A stretch of DNA of 64,000 bases from Bacillus inaquosorum KCTC 13429. Its GTDB lineage: Bacteria > Bacillota > Bacilli > Bacillales > Bacillaceae. The stretch covers positions 143,291 to 207,290 of the forward strand of contig NZ_AMXN01000008.1 of assembly GCF_000332645.1 (NCBI RefSeq), written 5' to 3'. Shown here one piece after another: positions 1 to 9,119 of this stretch. The notes beneath the pieces are model-generated. The model did not search any database, was not told the DNA's origin, and was given only the letters and a program-made list of their open reading frames with translations. A program made the translations under genes and the position numbers. How positions within the stretch are numbered: position 1 is the first letter of the stretch; every line of letters starts with the position of its first letter.

Positions 1-144
1 ATAACTGAAATATTCGAAAAATAAATTTTTATTAAAAAGACAAAATAATAACGGCCTTAATTTGTATCTTGAGCAAAAAATATTCACAAATGTTGTGCAG
101 ATAAAGTTATTATTGAAGAATAAAAATCTTTGCATTCTTAATCG

Positions 145-173
145 AAAGCAGACCAATAACGGGTCTGCTTTCT
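145..173 (+). terminator. Rho-independent terminator of an upstream gene
   Basis: A GCAGACC/GGGTCTGC stem with a six-base loop is followed by TTTCTC. It lies ahead of ybfI and points rightward, so it most likely ends a transcript that begins outside the window. The preceding 140 bases are AT-rich and hold no convincing gene. Confidence 0.6.
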
Positions 174-260
174 CTATTCCAAACAGCAACATCATACAAG
201 AAATCCCCAAAAATCATGCTACACTTAACCCAAGACCACCACACCGACAGGAGGCATCCC

Positions 261-1088
261 ATGCAAAACGAAACCCGAACACTGCAACTTGACCCGCATC
301 TTCATATAGAAGCCTACCGCTTCAAGGGGATTATGCAAAAATTCCCGAACCACTTCCACGATTATTATGTGATTGGCTTTATTGAAAAAGGACAGCGGTA
401 TCTGGCCTGCCAAGATCAAGAATATATCATCAATCCAGGTGATCTTCTCCTCTTTAACCCCCGTGACACGCATAGCTGTGAGCAGATTGACGGGCGGACG
501 CTTGATTATCGGTGTATCAATGTGATGCCCGATGTCATGGAGAAGGCGGTCGAAGAGATTACGGGCGCCGGGCATCTCCCTTATTTCTCCCAGCATGTGT
601 TATTCCGCCACGAGCTGACATCCAGCCTGCAGGAATTGCACATTCTGATTTCCGAGAAAAAGCAGGCTTTGCGCAAGGAGGAGCTGTTTCTTCATTTGCT
701 GGAAGAGCTGATCCGCCGTTATTCAGACGTCACGTTCCTCAACAGCATTCCGGAACCATCCGACGAAGTCAAAATGGTTTGCGGATTTCTAGAAAAACAT
801 TACGCTGAGAACGTTACGCTCAATGATTTGAGTGAATTAACAGGCTGGAGCAAATATCATTTATTGCGTTCATTTACAAAACAAAAAGGAATTACGCCTA
901 ATAGCTACCTGGAGACAATCCGGATTAATCAAGCGAAAAAACTCCTTGAACAAGGGGTAAGACCGATCGATGCGGCATTTCAGACAGGATTCAGCGATCA
1001 AAGCCATATGACGAAGTTTTTCAAACGGCAGGTGGGGCTGACGCCGAAGCAATACATGAAGATTTTTGAAAAGGAGCTTCAAAGATGA
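261..1088 (+). CDS. ybfI: AraC-family transcriptional regulator YbfI
   Basis: A 275-residue regulator with an N-terminal cupin-type sensing domain (about residues 10-120, with HFHDYY and [16 protein letters not shown] characteristic of AraC effector domains). A C-terminal double helix-turn-helix follows (about 170-270, ending in the family signature [23 protein letters not shown] split over two segments). The start at 261 is chosen over the longer frame from 216 because GGAGGC lies just upstream. The stop overlaps the start of ybfH (ATGA), so the two genes are co-translated. The likely role is to control the ybfH transporter in response to a small molecule; the effector is unknown. Confidence 0.9.
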   Translation: MQNETRTLQLDPHLHIEAYRFKGIMQKFPNHFHDYYVIGFIEKGQRYLACQDQEYIINPGDLLLFNPRDTHSCEQIDGRTLDYRCINVMPDVMEKAVEEITGAGHLPYFSQHVLFRHELTSSLQELHILISEKKQALRKEELFLHLLEELIRRYSDVTFLNSIPEPSDEVKMVCGFLEKHYAENVTLNDLSELTGWSKYHLLRSFTKQKGITPNSYLETIRINQAKKLLEQGVRPIDAAFQTGFSDQSHMTKFFKRQVGLTPKQYMKIFEKELQR

Positions 1089-2029
1089 GCATCACACAAA
1101 GAGAAACGGCCGGGCATACCGCAGCCATTGTGACCATTCTGATTTGGGGGACGACCTTTATTTCGACAAAGGTGCTGCTGGCTGATTTTACGCCAATGGA
1201 AATATTATTTTACCGGTTTTTGATGGGCTTTATTGCTCTTATTCTCGTACGTCCCAAAATGATTCCATTCAAAAACTGGCGGAAGGAGCTGTTATTTGCC
1301 GGGGCAGGTTTATTTGGCGTAACACTTTACTTTTTATTAGAAAATATAGCCCTTACGTATACATACGCTTCAAATGTCGGCATGATTGTGTCCATTATCC
1401 CGATGATTACTGCTGTACTGGCTCACTTTCTGCTTGAAGGCGAAAAATTGCGGCTGACTTTTTTCATTGGATTTGGGGCAGCACTGATCGGGCTTTTATT
1501 GATTACGTTCAACGGCAATGTCGTACTGCGTCTGAATCCGTTCGGAGACATCATGGCAGTCGGTGCCGCTCTCGTGTTTGGAGGCTACTCGATTTTCATG
1601 AAAAAATTAAGCGCGTACGATTATCACATCATCGAGCTGACACAGAGAGTGTTTTTGTACGGTTTGTTGTTTATGGTTCCCGCTTTATTTTTGTTCGACT
1701 TCCATTTTGACCTGAGCCGATTTTCATCCGCTTCAAATGTACTCAATATGCTCTTCCTCGGCATCGGTGCTTCCGCCCTGTGTTTCGCCACATGGAATTA
1801 CTCAGTCGGCGTGCTCGGCGCCGTCAAATCCAGCGCGTATATTTACATGGTCCCGGTCATCACAATCGCCGCTTCCATCCTGTTCCTGCACGAAAACATG
1901 ACCTGGATCGCTCTTCTGGGAGGTGCGCTTACACTTTTAGGCCTCTACATTTCAGAGCTGAAACCGAAGGCGAAGCTGATGGAGAACGGATTTAAAAAAG
2001 ATGCTTATATCAGTCATCACAAGAAATAA
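1085..2029 (+). CDS. ybfH: EamA/DMT-family membrane transporter YbfH
   Basis: A 314-residue integral membrane protein with about ten hydrophobic segments arranged as two EamA repeats. The opening [19 protein letters not shown] is typical of the drug/metabolite transporter superfamily, whose members export metabolites or amino acids. It overlaps ybfI by four bases, so regulator and transporter form one unit. The C-terminal tail after residue 295 is basic and cytoplasmic. The substrate cannot be told from sequence. Confidence 0.9.
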   Translation: MSITQRETAGHTAAIVTILIWGTTFISTKVLLADFTPMEILFYRFLMGFIALILVRPKMIPFKNWRKELLFAGAGLFGVTLYFLLENIALTYTYASNVGMIVSIIPMITAVLAHFLLEGEKLRLTFFIGFGAALIGLLLITFNGNVVLRLNPFGDIMAVGAALVFGGYSIFMKKLSAYDYHIIELTQRVFLYGLLFMVPALFLFDFHFDLSRFSSASNVLNMLFLGIGASALCFATWNYSVGVLGAVKSSAYIYMVPVITIAASILFLHENMTWIALLGGALTLLGLYISELKPKAKLMENGFKKDAYISHHKK

Positions 2030-2082
2030 ATGACCTTCAACAAAGATCCGCCAGCTTAGCACGGTATAATCCACCTTAGTAT

Positions 2083-2131
2083 AAGAAAAAATACAAAAAG
2101 GCATCTCTGAATAATACAAAACCAGAGATGC
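2083..2131 (-). terminator. Terminator of the ybfAB operon
   Basis: GCATCTCTG and CAGAGATGC form a 9-bp stem. On the minus strand it is followed by CTTTTTGTATTTTTTC, making a strong terminator ten bases past the ybfB stop. On the plus strand the T-run is weaker, but it may also end ybfH transcription. Confidence 0.8.
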
Positions 2132-2140
2132 TCCTTCTCT

Positions 2141-3391
2141 TTATCCCTTCTCCACAACAGCCGCACTGTCACGTATGACCGACGCGGGCTCCCTCAGCAT
2201 CGCATTCATCACGCTCGCCAGCACGAGCATCCCAATCGACAAATAAAAAGCCAGTGTATACTCACCCGTTACAGTATAGATGACGCCGGGCACATATGCG
2301 CCGAGTGCCGAGCCGATTTGATGGGCGAGTGACAGCCAGCCGATCATGAGGCCGATCGAGTAGTTTTGAAAGTACTGGGTGGCGAGCATCTGAGTCGGTG
2401 CTACCGTTGCGAAGTCCACTAATCCAAACAAAATGGCAAAGGCTAACAGCAAGTAGGGCTCGTGGCTGTAAATCAGAATCACGATCGACAGCGCGCGCAC
2501 CGCATATAAAAAGCACAGGATTTTCCGGCTGCTCCACCGATCAGCAACAATTCCGGACAGTAAGATTCCAGCGATATTAAAGCCGGCGAGCAGACTGACA
2601 GCTGCACTTGTGACTGTCGTTGAAAAGCCGTGATCATGAGAAAACGGAATCAAATGGGTATCCATCAGCCCAACGGTCGTAAATCCGCAAATCAAAAACG
2701 GCAAAATCAAAAACCAGAATTGTCTCATGCGAAACATCCCGGTCACTGAAAGAGCTGTTGTTTTGGGTGCTGTTTCTTTTTCCGCTTCAGCCAGCCCGCC
2801 TATTGGCTCTGCATTCTTTTCTGAAGGATTGTTCCGCAGCAGCAGTGCAGCCGGAAAGACAATCACCATTAACAACAACCCCAACACTACAACCGTCAGC
2901 TTCCAGCTAAACCAATGGATCAGCATGAGTGAGCCAGGAACAAGAAGCATCTGCCCCGCCCCAAAGCCTGCTTCCATGATCCCAAAGGCTAGTCCCCGCT
3001 TTTTGCTGAACCAATTGACGACTAATACACTTGCGGCCACATTCGACGCTCCGCCAACGCCAAGCGAGACACCCAGCCCATAAAGCAGAAACAGCTGCCA
3101 AGGCGAAGTGACAAAGTATGTTAAGAAAATGCTGACTCCTGTCAGTAACGCACTCCATGACAAAACTGCCCGAGCACCCCATTTGTCCACAAGCCGCCCG
3201 ATCACAGGCTGTGATATGCCATAAACAATAAAACTCAGCGTAGAAATCAGCGAGATGGTGCCTCTATCCATTGAAAACTGCCGTTCCCATGGCTCCACAA
3301 ATGCACCAAACGACAGACGCACGCCCTGAACGGCCAATAAGATCAAAAAGGTGACGGAAACGATGATCCAAGCATAGTGCAGTCTTTTCAT
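2141..3391 (-). CDS. ybfB: Major facilitator transporter YbfB
   Basis: A 416-residue MFS permease with about twelve membrane segments. The MFS loop signature appears as [14 protein letters not shown] in the first half, and a second DRWSSRKIL loop sits mid-protein. Overall it resembles oxalate/formate and monocarboxylate type carriers (N-terminal [14 protein letters not shown]). The start at 3391 is preferred because the upstream gene ybfA ends there in an ATGA overlap and GGAGC lies upstream. It is translationally coupled to the regulator/acetyltransferase ybfA, which probably controls it. The substrate is unknown. Confidence 0.88.
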   Translation of the reverse strand: MKRLHYAWIIVSVTFLILLAVQGVRLSFGAFVEPWERQFSMDRGTISLISTLSFIVYGISQPVIGRLVDKWGARAVLSWSALLTGVSIFLTYFVTSPWQLFLLYGLGVSLGVGGASNVAASVLVVNWFSKKRGLAFGIMEAGFGAGQMLLVPGSLMLIHWFSWKLTVVVLGLLLMVIVFPAALLLRNNPSEKNAEPIGGLAEAEKETAPKTTALSVTGMFRMRQFWFLILPFLICGFTTVGLMDTHLIPFSHDHGFSTTVTSAAVSLLAGFNIAGILLSGIVADRWSSRKILCFLYAVRALSIVILIYSHEPYLLLAFAILFGLVDFATVAPTQMLATQYFQNYSIGLMIGWLSLAHQIGSALGAYVPGVIYTVTGEYTLAFYLSIGMLVLASVMNAMLREPASVIRDSAAVVEKG

Positions 3392-4311
3392 GACAGCTCC
3401 AGATCCCACCGTTCTTCTGTCAGACGCTGTCCCCATAATGGCGCTTCTTTTTTCACTTCACTTACCCTGAATCCAAATTTTTCGTAGAGCGGACGAGCCT
3501 CAGCCATGGTGCTCACCGTCCAAAGGAAAATGCGTTCAAACTTCATGTCTCGGCAGTATGCAAGTAGATGCTCCATCAATTGAGTGCCGAGCCCTCTGCC
3601 TCGAAAAGCGGCATCAACGAGGAACCATCTGAGCTGCACTGTCTGTTCATCATGTTTGACCAACCCGACACATCCGGCAAATTTCCCGCCGCTTTCCGCG
3701 ATCCATATGTTTTCGATTTCCGCATCAAATGTCTCATGAAGATAAGCTAAAAACGTGTCGTCCCAGCCATGAGCCTCCGCATAAAAGTGTCTCTGTTTTT
3801 CGATGAGAAGCTGAAGATCATCCGAAAGAAAATAATCTCTAATCGATATGTCTGGCGTTCTGGAAGAAAGCGACTGTGAAAGGATCGCTTCAATTTCTGC
3901 CATCGCTTCCGCAAGCTTGTGCTGGTCCTTTTGGTCAATTTCATTCAGCATCAGTTCCACTTGTTCGTTGGCTTTCTCCTCCAGCTTTTTATAAATCGTT
4001 TTCCCCGTTTCCGTGACATAAATATAATGGTGGCGGGCGTCATCTTTGCTCCTTTGTTTATAGATCAAATCTTCTTTTTCAAACTGTTTCAAAATCCTGC
4101 TGACATATCCCCGGTCAAGCCCAAGCTTATCCTGAAGGGCTTTTGCGGTACAATGAGGCGTATTATAAATTTCAAATAAAATCCTTGTTTCTGTTAAGGA
4201 AAACGGGCTGTCGTAAATGTGCTCATTAAGGAAGCCAAGAACATTCGTGTAGAATCGATTGAACTTTCTGAATTTTAATCCGACAGTTGATTCGCTGGTT
4301 TTCAAACTCAT
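3388..4311 (-). CDS. ybfA: MarR-GNAT fusion: regulator with acetyltransferase domain, YbfA
   Basis: A two-domain protein of about 307 residues. Residues 1-145 are a MarR winged helix ([11 protein letters not shown], then [20 protein letters not shown] and a basic wing). Residues 150-307 are a GNAT acetyltransferase with acetyl-CoA motif RGRGLGTQL and a terminal substrate strand. The start is taken at ATG 4311; a GTG two codons earlier is possible. It heads the ybfAB operon, and its promoter is embedded in two dyads that are likely its own operators. The acetyl acceptor is unknown; it could modify the same ligand that the MarR half senses. Confidence 0.88.
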   Translation of the reverse strand: MSLKTSESTVGLKFRKFNRFYTNVLGFLNEHIYDSPFSLTETRILFEIYNTPHCTAKALQDKLGLDRGYVSRILKQFEKEDLIYKQRSKDDARHHYIYVTETGKTIYKKLEEKANEQVELMLNEIDQKDQHKLAEAMAEIEAILSQSLSSRTPDISIRDYFLSDDLQLLIEKQRHFYAEAHGWDDTFLAYLHETFDAEIENIWIAESGGKFAGCVGLVKHDEQTVQLRWFLVDAAFRGRGLGTQLMEHLLAYCRDMKFERIFLWTVSTMAEARPLYEKFGFRVSEVKKEAPLWGQRLTEERWDLELS

Positions 4312-4323
4312 CCCCACTTTCTT

Positions 4324-4377
4324 ATATCGTTGATTAAGTCAATTATAATCAAATATAGTTGCCATAGTCAACGATAT
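4324..4377 (-). promoter_or_regulatory. ybfAB promoter with paired MarR-type dyads
   Basis: On the minus strand TTGACT (4366-4371) and a perfect TATAAT (4342-4347) are 18 bases apart. The dyad TTGATTAAGTCAA (4330-4342) lies just downstream of the -10 box and GTTGCCATAGTCAAC (4358-4372) covers the -35 box. Outer arms ATATCGTTGA and TCAACGATAT (4324-4333, 4368-4377) are exact inverted copies. The geometry suggests autorepression by the MarR half of YbfA. Confidence 0.7.
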
Positions 4378-4396
4378 GTTAGAAAGTGGGGCATTT

Positions 4397-4651
4397 TCAT
4401 TTTCCTGAAGCTTTTCTTTTCCTGATCACAATCAATGTGATATAGGATAAAGCCAGCGAAACCAAGCTATAGACAACAACCCACCCTAAAAATGATTCGT
4501 TAAAAATGGTAAAAGTGAGCACTAACGAAATGAGCAGACTAAGCATTGGCATGAGATACACGTTTTTACAAACACAAGTCCCGGCAACCGATATCAATAT
4601 AATCCCTAACGGTAAAATACCGAATGCAATATCTAATTCATCCACCTGCAA
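4397..4651 (-). CDS. ybeF: Small membrane protein YbeF
   Basis: An 84-residue protein with three hydrophobic segments (about 10-28, 32-50 and 54-77) and a basic C-terminus RKRKASGK, so it should sit in the membrane with its tail in the cytoplasm. There is no ATG at the 5' end: TTG at 4651 and GTG at 4645 both lie behind GGAGGGAGG, and either could be used. It is monocistronic between the ybfAB promoter and the divergent glpT promoter. No function is recognisable. Confidence 0.75.
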   Translation of the reverse strand: MQVDELDIAFGILPLGIILISVAGTCVCKNVYLMPMLSLLISLVLTFTIFNESFLGWVVVYSLVSLALSYITLIVIRKRKASGK

Positions 4652-4741
4652 CAGCCTCCCTCCAAATTTTTATGCTGCCTGCAAAAAAACATAACCGCAA
4701 TAAGTAAGAAGAATTTTAAAATCCAATTAGAAAATTACCCG

Positions 4742-4785
4742 TTTACAATCACTCCGGACTATGATAATTTAAGAAAGCGCTATCA
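4742..4785 (+). promoter_or_regulatory. glpTQ promoter with catabolite-responsive element
   Basis: TTTACA at 4742-4747 and an AT-rich -10 region within 4760-4770 form a sigma-A promoter. AGAAAGCGCTATCA (4772-4785) matches the CcpA cre consensus except at the first position and overlaps the expected transcription start, a position that fits repression by CcpA. Confidence 0.6.
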
Positions 4786-4816
4786 CGATAAGTTAATAGC
4801 TTGGATGGAGATGAGG

Positions 4817-4874
4817 AGAGCCAGGAATCAATCCCCTTTTTAACAAGGGGTGTTTTCTGGCTCTTTTTATTTTT
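4817..4874 (+). promoter_or_regulatory. GlpP-type leader terminator/antiterminator ahead of glpT
   Basis: In the untranslated leader, AGAGCCAG pairs with CTGGCTCT around an inner CCCC/GGGG hairpin, and TTTTTATTTTT follows. A full terminator 55 bases before the start of glpT only makes sense as an attenuator. In B. subtilis the glp leaders are read through when GlpP with glycerol-3-phosphate binds the RNA, and the same control is inferred here. Confidence 0.8.
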
Positions 4875-4928
4875 CAGAAAGGAGGCACACCACACATCCA
4901 GCACATACAGCAAAGGAGGATGATTTTG

Positions 4929-6263
4929 ATGTTTCATATATTTAAACCGGCTCCTCATATTGAGAGACTGGATGATTCAAAGACGGATGCGGCTTATAAA
5001 AGACTAAGGCTGCAAGTATTCATTGGTATTTTCATCGGCTACGCAGGCTACTACCTGCTGCGGAAAAACTTTGCCTTTGCCATTCCTTATCTGCAGGAAC
5101 AGGGGTTTTCAAAAACAGAACTGGGCTTAGTGCTGGCCGCTGTGTCGATTGCGTACGGTTTCAGCAAATTTATTATGGGCATGGTGTCTGATCGCTGTAA
5201 CCCAAGGTATTTTCTTGCGACAGGCTTATTTTTATCAGCAATTGTTAATATCCTTTTCGTTTCAATGCCTTGGGTGACTTCGAGCGTCACCATCATGTTT
5301 ATCTTTATGTTTATCAACGGATGGTTTCAAGGAATGGGCTGGCCGCCATGCGGAAGGACGATGGCCCATTGGTTTTCCATTAGTGAACGCGGCACCAAAA
5401 TGTCGATCTGGAATGTCGCCCATAACATAGGCGGCGGAATTCTCGCACCGCTTGTCACTCTTGGCATCGCGATGTTCGTGACTTGGAAAAGCGTGTTTTT
5501 CTTCCCTGCCATCATTGCCATTATCATTTCATTTTTGATTGTTTTATTGGTGCGCGATACGCCTCAATCTTGCGGACTTCCGCCAATTGAAGAGTATCGG
5601 AATGACTATCCAAAACACGCTTTTAAAAATCAGGAAAAAGAATTAACAACAAAAGAAATTCTTTTTCAATATGTACTGAACAATAAATTTCTTTGGTACA
5701 TCGCGTTTGCCAATGTATTTGTTTATTTCGTGCGGTACGGCGTGGTTGACTGGGCGCCTACTTACTTAACAGAAGCCAAAGGCTTTTCTCCTGAAGACTC
5801 GCGCTGGTCGTATTTTCTTTACGAATACGCCGGCATACCGGGAACCATCTTGTGCGGATGGATCAGTGACCGATTCTTCAAAAGCCGACGGGCACCGGCA
5901 GGCGTTTTGTTTATGGCGGGCGTTTTCATTGCCGTATTGGTGTACTGGCTGAATCCGGCCGGCAATCCGCTGGTAGACAACATCGCCCTGATCAGCATCG
6001 GCTTCTTAATCTACGGACCTGTTATGCTGATCGGCCTGCAAGCGATTGATCTCGCGCCTAAAAAAGCAGCCGGAACTGCAGCCGGTTTGACCGGATTTTT
6101 CGGATACATCGGCGGATCTGCTTTCGCAAACGCCATTATGGGCTTTGTCGTTGACCGGTTTGATTGGAACGGCGGCTTTATTATGCTGATCTCTTCCTGC
6201 ATTCTTGCTATCGTCTTTTTAGCTATGACGTGGAATACAGGAAAACGGGCTGAGCACGTTTAA
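4929..6263 (+). CDS. glpT: Glycerol-3-phosphate transporter GlpT
   Basis: A 444-residue antiporter of the organophosphate:phosphate family with twelve membrane segments. Family landmarks are [12 protein letters not shown] in helix 1, the [13 protein letters not shown] loop and [16 protein letters not shown] in helix 4-5. It brings in glycerol-3-phosphate in exchange for phosphate. ATG 4929 is chosen because the ATG at 4920 touches the ribosome-binding site AAAGGAGG, whereas 4929 has a nine-base spacing and gives the usual family length. It is transcribed with glpQ and regulated through the leader terminator and cre site upstream. Confidence 0.96.
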   Translation: MFHIFKPAPHIERLDDSKTDAAYKRLRLQVFIGIFIGYAGYYLLRKNFAFAIPYLQEQGFSKTELGLVLAAVSIAYGFSKFIMGMVSDRCNPRYFLATGLFLSAIVNILFVSMPWVTSSVTIMFIFMFINGWFQGMGWPPCGRTMAHWFSISERGTKMSIWNVAHNIGGGILAPLVTLGIAMFVTWKSVFFFPAIIAIIISFLIVLLVRDTPQSCGLPPIEEYRNDYPKHAFKNQEKELTTKEILFQYVLNNKFLWYIAFANVFVYFVRYGVVDWAPTYLTEAKGFSPEDSRWSYFLYEYAGIPGTILCGWISDRFFKSRRAPAGVLFMAGVFIAVLVYWLNPAGNPLVDNIALISIGFLIYGPVMLIGLQAIDLAPKKAAGTAAGLTGFFGYIGGSAFANAIMGFVVDRFDWNGGFIMLISSCILAIVFLAMTWNTGKRAEHV

Positions 6264-6302
6264 GAAAGAAACATAAAAGATTAATAGTTTTCCAACACGC
6301 CG

Positions 6303-6319
6303 TTTACATCTGTTTTTTA
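6303..6319 (+). promoter_or_regulatory. Possible PhoP box pair upstream of glpQ
   Basis: TTTACA (6303-6308) and TTTTTA (6314-6319) are separated by five bases, the 11-bp period of PhoP half-sites. B. subtilis glpQ is known to answer phosphate limitation through PhoPR, so a weak box here is plausible; the second half-site is poor. Confidence 0.35.
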
Positions 6320-6361
6320 ATATGAAAGACAGGTACTGCCTATCTATAAGGAGGAGAAATC

Positions 6362-7252
6362 ATGCAAAAAAATAGAATACTGGCCCTGGTTCTTCTGTCG
6401 CTGGGCTTACTCTCATTTATGGTAACACCAGTGTCGGCAGCGTCAAAAGGAAACCTGCTGTCACCTGACCGTATCCTGACGGTTGCGCACAGAGGGGCTT
6501 CCGGATATGTGCCTGAGCACACGATCCTGTCTTACGAAACCGCTCAGAAAATGAAAGCAGACTATATTGAACTGGATCTACAAATGACAAAAGACGGCAA
6601 ATTGATTGTCATGCATGATGAAAAACTGGACCGCACCACAAACGGAACGGGCTGGGTGAAAGACCATACGCTTGCGGACATTAAGAAACTTGATGCCGGT
6701 TCTTGGTTTAATGAAGCCTATCCGGAAAAAGCAAAGCCGAAGTACGCCGGCCTTAAAGTTCCTACATTAGATGAAGTATTAAACCGTTTCGGAAAACACG
6801 CGAACTACTACATTGAAACAAAATCGCCTGACACCTACCCAGGCATGGAAGAAAAACTGATCGCTTCTTTACAGAAACATAAATTACTAGGCAAACATGC
6901 TAAGCCCGGCCAAGTAATCATTCAATCGTTCAGCAAAGAAAGTCTGGTAAAAATCCATCAATTACAGCCAAACCTGCCAACTGTTCAATTGCTGGAAGCC
7001 AAACAAATGGCGTCAATGACAGATGCTGACCTGGAAGAAATCAAAACATACGCTGTCGGTGCGGGTCCGGATTATAAAGCACTGAATGCTGAAAACGTCA
7101 GCATGATCCGCAGCCACGGCCTACTGCTTCACCCTTACACAGTCAATACAGAAGCAGATATGCGCCGCCTGCTTGACTGGGGAGTGACAGGAGTGTTCAC
7201 AAATTACCCTGATGTCTTCCAGCACGTTAAAAAAGACTACAAAAAAGCTTAG
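6362..7252 (+). CDS. glpQ: Secreted glycerophosphodiester phosphodiesterase GlpQ
   Basis: A 296-residue exported enzyme. A signal peptide (about 1-27, ending PVSAA) precedes the GDPD domain. Catalytic landmarks are HRGASGYVPEHT, the metal ligands in ELDLQMTKDG and VMHDEKLDRTTNGTG, and ETKSPDTYPG. It releases glycerol-3-phosphate from glycerophosphodiesters; the B. subtilis enzyme also works from the chain end of poly(glycerol-phosphate) teichoic acid. The product is taken up by GlpT, encoded 98 bases upstream. The ribosome-binding site is AAGGAGG. Confidence 0.96.
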   Translation: MQKNRILALVLLSLGLLSFMVTPVSAASKGNLLSPDRILTVAHRGASGYVPEHTILSYETAQKMKADYIELDLQMTKDGKLIVMHDEKLDRTTNGTGWVKDHTLADIKKLDAGSWFNEAYPEKAKPKYAGLKVPTLDEVLNRFGKHANYYIETKSPDTYPGMEEKLIASLQKHKLLGKHAKPGQVIIQSFSKESLVKIHQLQPNLPTVQLLEAKQMASMTDADLEEIKTYAVGAGPDYKALNAENVSMIRSHGLLLHPYTVNTEADMRRLLDWGVTGVFTNYPDVFQHVKKDYKKA

Positions 7253-7275
7253 AATCCTAGGATTCTAAGCTTTTT
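7242..7275. terminator. Bidirectional terminator between glpQ and the phosphate cotransporter gene
   Basis: A perfect 34-base palindrome centred on CCTAGG, with A-run and T-run arms, ends transcripts from both convergent genes. It contains the last codons and stop of glpQ and finishes one base before the stop of the opposing gene. Confidence 0.9.
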
Positions 7276-7276
7276 C

Positions 7277-8905
7277 TTATTGATTTTCACCAATAACCGC
7301 TTCAGCAATATTCACCGCATGATCTCCGATACGCTCCAGGTTGCTGATCATATCAACAAAGACGATGCCTGCTTGTCCAGTGCACAGCCCTTCATTCAGA
7401 CGGATAATATGCTTTTTGCGAAGCTTCCGTTCCATTTTGTCAATATCATCTTCTTTTTCAATGACTTGTTCAGCTATCTTCACATCATTGTGGCGCAATG
7501 CTTCCATAGACGCCTTCACAGTAGAAATCGTCAAATCCATCATTTCCGTTAAATCCGCCATGGCAGATTCAGTGATAACCACACGATGCGCCTGCTGATA
7601 TTCAATCAGTTCAATCACATTTTCGAAGTGGTCGCCGATTCTTTCAATGTCTCTGACGGTGTCCATCAGCATATGATGCTCCTCAGACTCGTGCTCTGAG
7701 AGAGAACTTGAAGAAAGCTCGATCAAATAATCGGTAATTTTCCGGTCAAGATTGTTAACCGCATCCTCTATCTGATAAGCATTCGCCGCGTATTTTGTCT
7801 GTTTTGTCACTAAAAACTGTTTTGTAACCTCCAGCCCCTGCACCGCAAAGTTCCCCATTTGCAGCACTTCTTCTTTTGCTTGTCCGAGAGCAATAGATGG
7901 AGATTGCTCGATAAAAATCGGATCAAGGTGTGACTTGTATTCCACCATTGAATCCTTGCCCGGAATCAGCTTTGTTACGATCAAAGCCAATAACCCGACA
8001 AAAGGAAGCTGTATAATCGTATTGGTTGTATTAAAGATTCCGTGTGCGAAAGCAATCGTCATCTTCGGATCAAGCCCCATCGAAGTCTGAAGCGATAAGA
8101 TTAGTGCGGTAAACGGTTTAAGCAAAATCAGGAAAATCGCTGTTCCGATAAGGTTAAACAGCACATGAGTAGCCGCGGCACGTCTCGCTGCAACAGATGC
8201 GCCAAGAGACGCAAGCACCGCTGTGATCGTCGTCCCGATATTATCCCCGAATAACACCGGCAGCGCGCCGTTAATATCAATCAGCCCATCTGAAAATAAA
8301 CCTTGCAGGATACCAATCGTGGCACTGGAACTTTGCACGAGAACCGTAAACAAAGTCCCAATGACAACACCCAGAACCGGATTGGTGCTCATACTAACAG
8401 TTAAATCATGAAAGGCCTCAAGTGAACGGAGCGGTTTCATGCCGCCGCTCATTAGCTCCAGCCCATAAAACAATGCTCCGAACCCAAACACAATCTGGCC
8501 CGCATTTTGCACATTTTTATGCTTAAAGAAAAACAGTAAAAATCCGCCGACAGCAATAATCGGCAATGCATAGGCCCCTATGTCAATTCCGATAATAAAC
8601 GCAGTAACCGTTGTTCCAATATTGGCTCCCATAATGACGCCAATGGCCTGGCGAAGCGTCATAAAGCCCGCACTGACAAGCCCTACAGTGATAACCGTTG
8701 TTCCGGAACTGCTCTGAATCAAAACCGTCACAATGATCCCTGCCAATACACCCATCAGTGGATTGCTTGTAAAACGGTCTAAAATATTTCTTAATCTATC
8801 TCCAGCCGATTTCTGAAGTCCGTCTCCCATGAACTTAATCCCAATCAGGAAAATACCAAGACCCCCGAGAAACTCAAACAGTAATGTTTGTACATCAATC
8901 GCCAA
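7277..8905 (-). CDS. Na+/phosphate cotransporter with C-terminal PhoU-like domain
   Basis: A protein of about 542 residues. Two inverted Na/Pi-cotransporter repeats carry the characteristic QSSSGTT and QSSSATIG motifs (about residues 65 and 190). A cytoplasmic PhoU-like helical domain follows from about 345 (DRKITDYL, DIERIGDHFENV, NLERIGDHAVNIAE). The NptA/YjbB family moves inorganic phosphate with sodium. TTG 8905 is favoured because AGAGGTGA lies six bases before it; GTG 8914 would leave no ribosome-binding site. I do not recall this gene between glpQ and ybeC in strain 168. PhoP-like repeats lie upstream. Confidence 0.88.
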   Translation of the reverse strand: MAIDVQTLLFEFLGGLGIFLIGIKFMGDGLQKSAGDRLRNILDRFTSNPLMGVLAGIIVTVLIQSSSGTTVITVGLVSAGFMTLRQAIGVIMGANIGTTVTAFIIGIDIGAYALPIIAVGGFLLFFFKHKNVQNAGQIVFGFGALFYGLELMSGGMKPLRSLEAFHDLTVSMSTNPVLGVVIGTLFTVLVQSSSATIGILQGLFSDGLIDINGALPVLFGDNIGTTITAVLASLGASVAARRAAATHVLFNLIGTAIFLILLKPFTALILSLQTSMGLDPKMTIAFAHGIFNTTNTIIQLPFVGLLALIVTKLIPGKDSMVEYKSHLDPIFIEQSPSIALGQAKEEVLQMGNFAVQGLEVTKQFLVTKQTKYAANAYQIEDAVNNLDRKITDYLIELSSSSLSEHESEEHHMLMDTVRDIERIGDHFENVIELIEYQQAHRVVITESAMADLTEMMDLTISTVKASMEALRHNDVKIAEQVIEKEDDIDKMERKLRKKHIIRLNEGLCTGQAGIVFVDMISNLERIGDHAVNIAEAVIGENQ

Positions 8906-8993
8906 CGCTTTCACCTCTGTCTCGACATATTCAGCAAAACTCCCTACGATTATGTTTCAAGTTCATATGATTGTAAATGAATCCTCGGACAAA

Positions 8994-9052
8994 TTTACAC
9001 TAAATTAACAATCGGCCTTTTAAGTCCAAATCACATTTACATTGGTGTAACA
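8994..9052 (+). promoter_or_regulatory. Two PhoP-box-like direct-repeat pairs
   Basis: TTTACA (8994-8999) and TTAACA (9005-9010) are exactly five bases apart, and TTTACA (9036-9041) and GTAACA (9047-9052) show the same spacing. TT(A/C/T)A(C/T)A half-sites with 11-bp periodicity are the PhoP signature. They read on the strand opposite to the cotransporter gene they precede, so the regulatory sign is uncertain. Confidence 0.4.
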
Positions 9053-9082
9053 TTTTGCGCCTGACGATGACCAAATCGGCAC

Positions 9083-9117
9083 AAAAAAACCTTGCGCTGT
9101 GGGCGCAAGGTTTTTTC
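9083..9117. terminator. Terminator after ybeC
   Basis: AAAAAACCTTGCGC and GCGCAAGGTTTTTT form a near-perfect stem with a short loop, immediately beyond the ybeC stop. The A-run and T-run on either side allow it to work in both directions. Confidence 0.9.
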
Positions 9118-9119
9118 AT

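Noticed and set aside
62..292. A 76-codon open frame at the left edge
   Set aside because: It overlaps the terminator at 145-173 and the ybfI ribosome-binding site, and has no ribosome-binding site or coding character.
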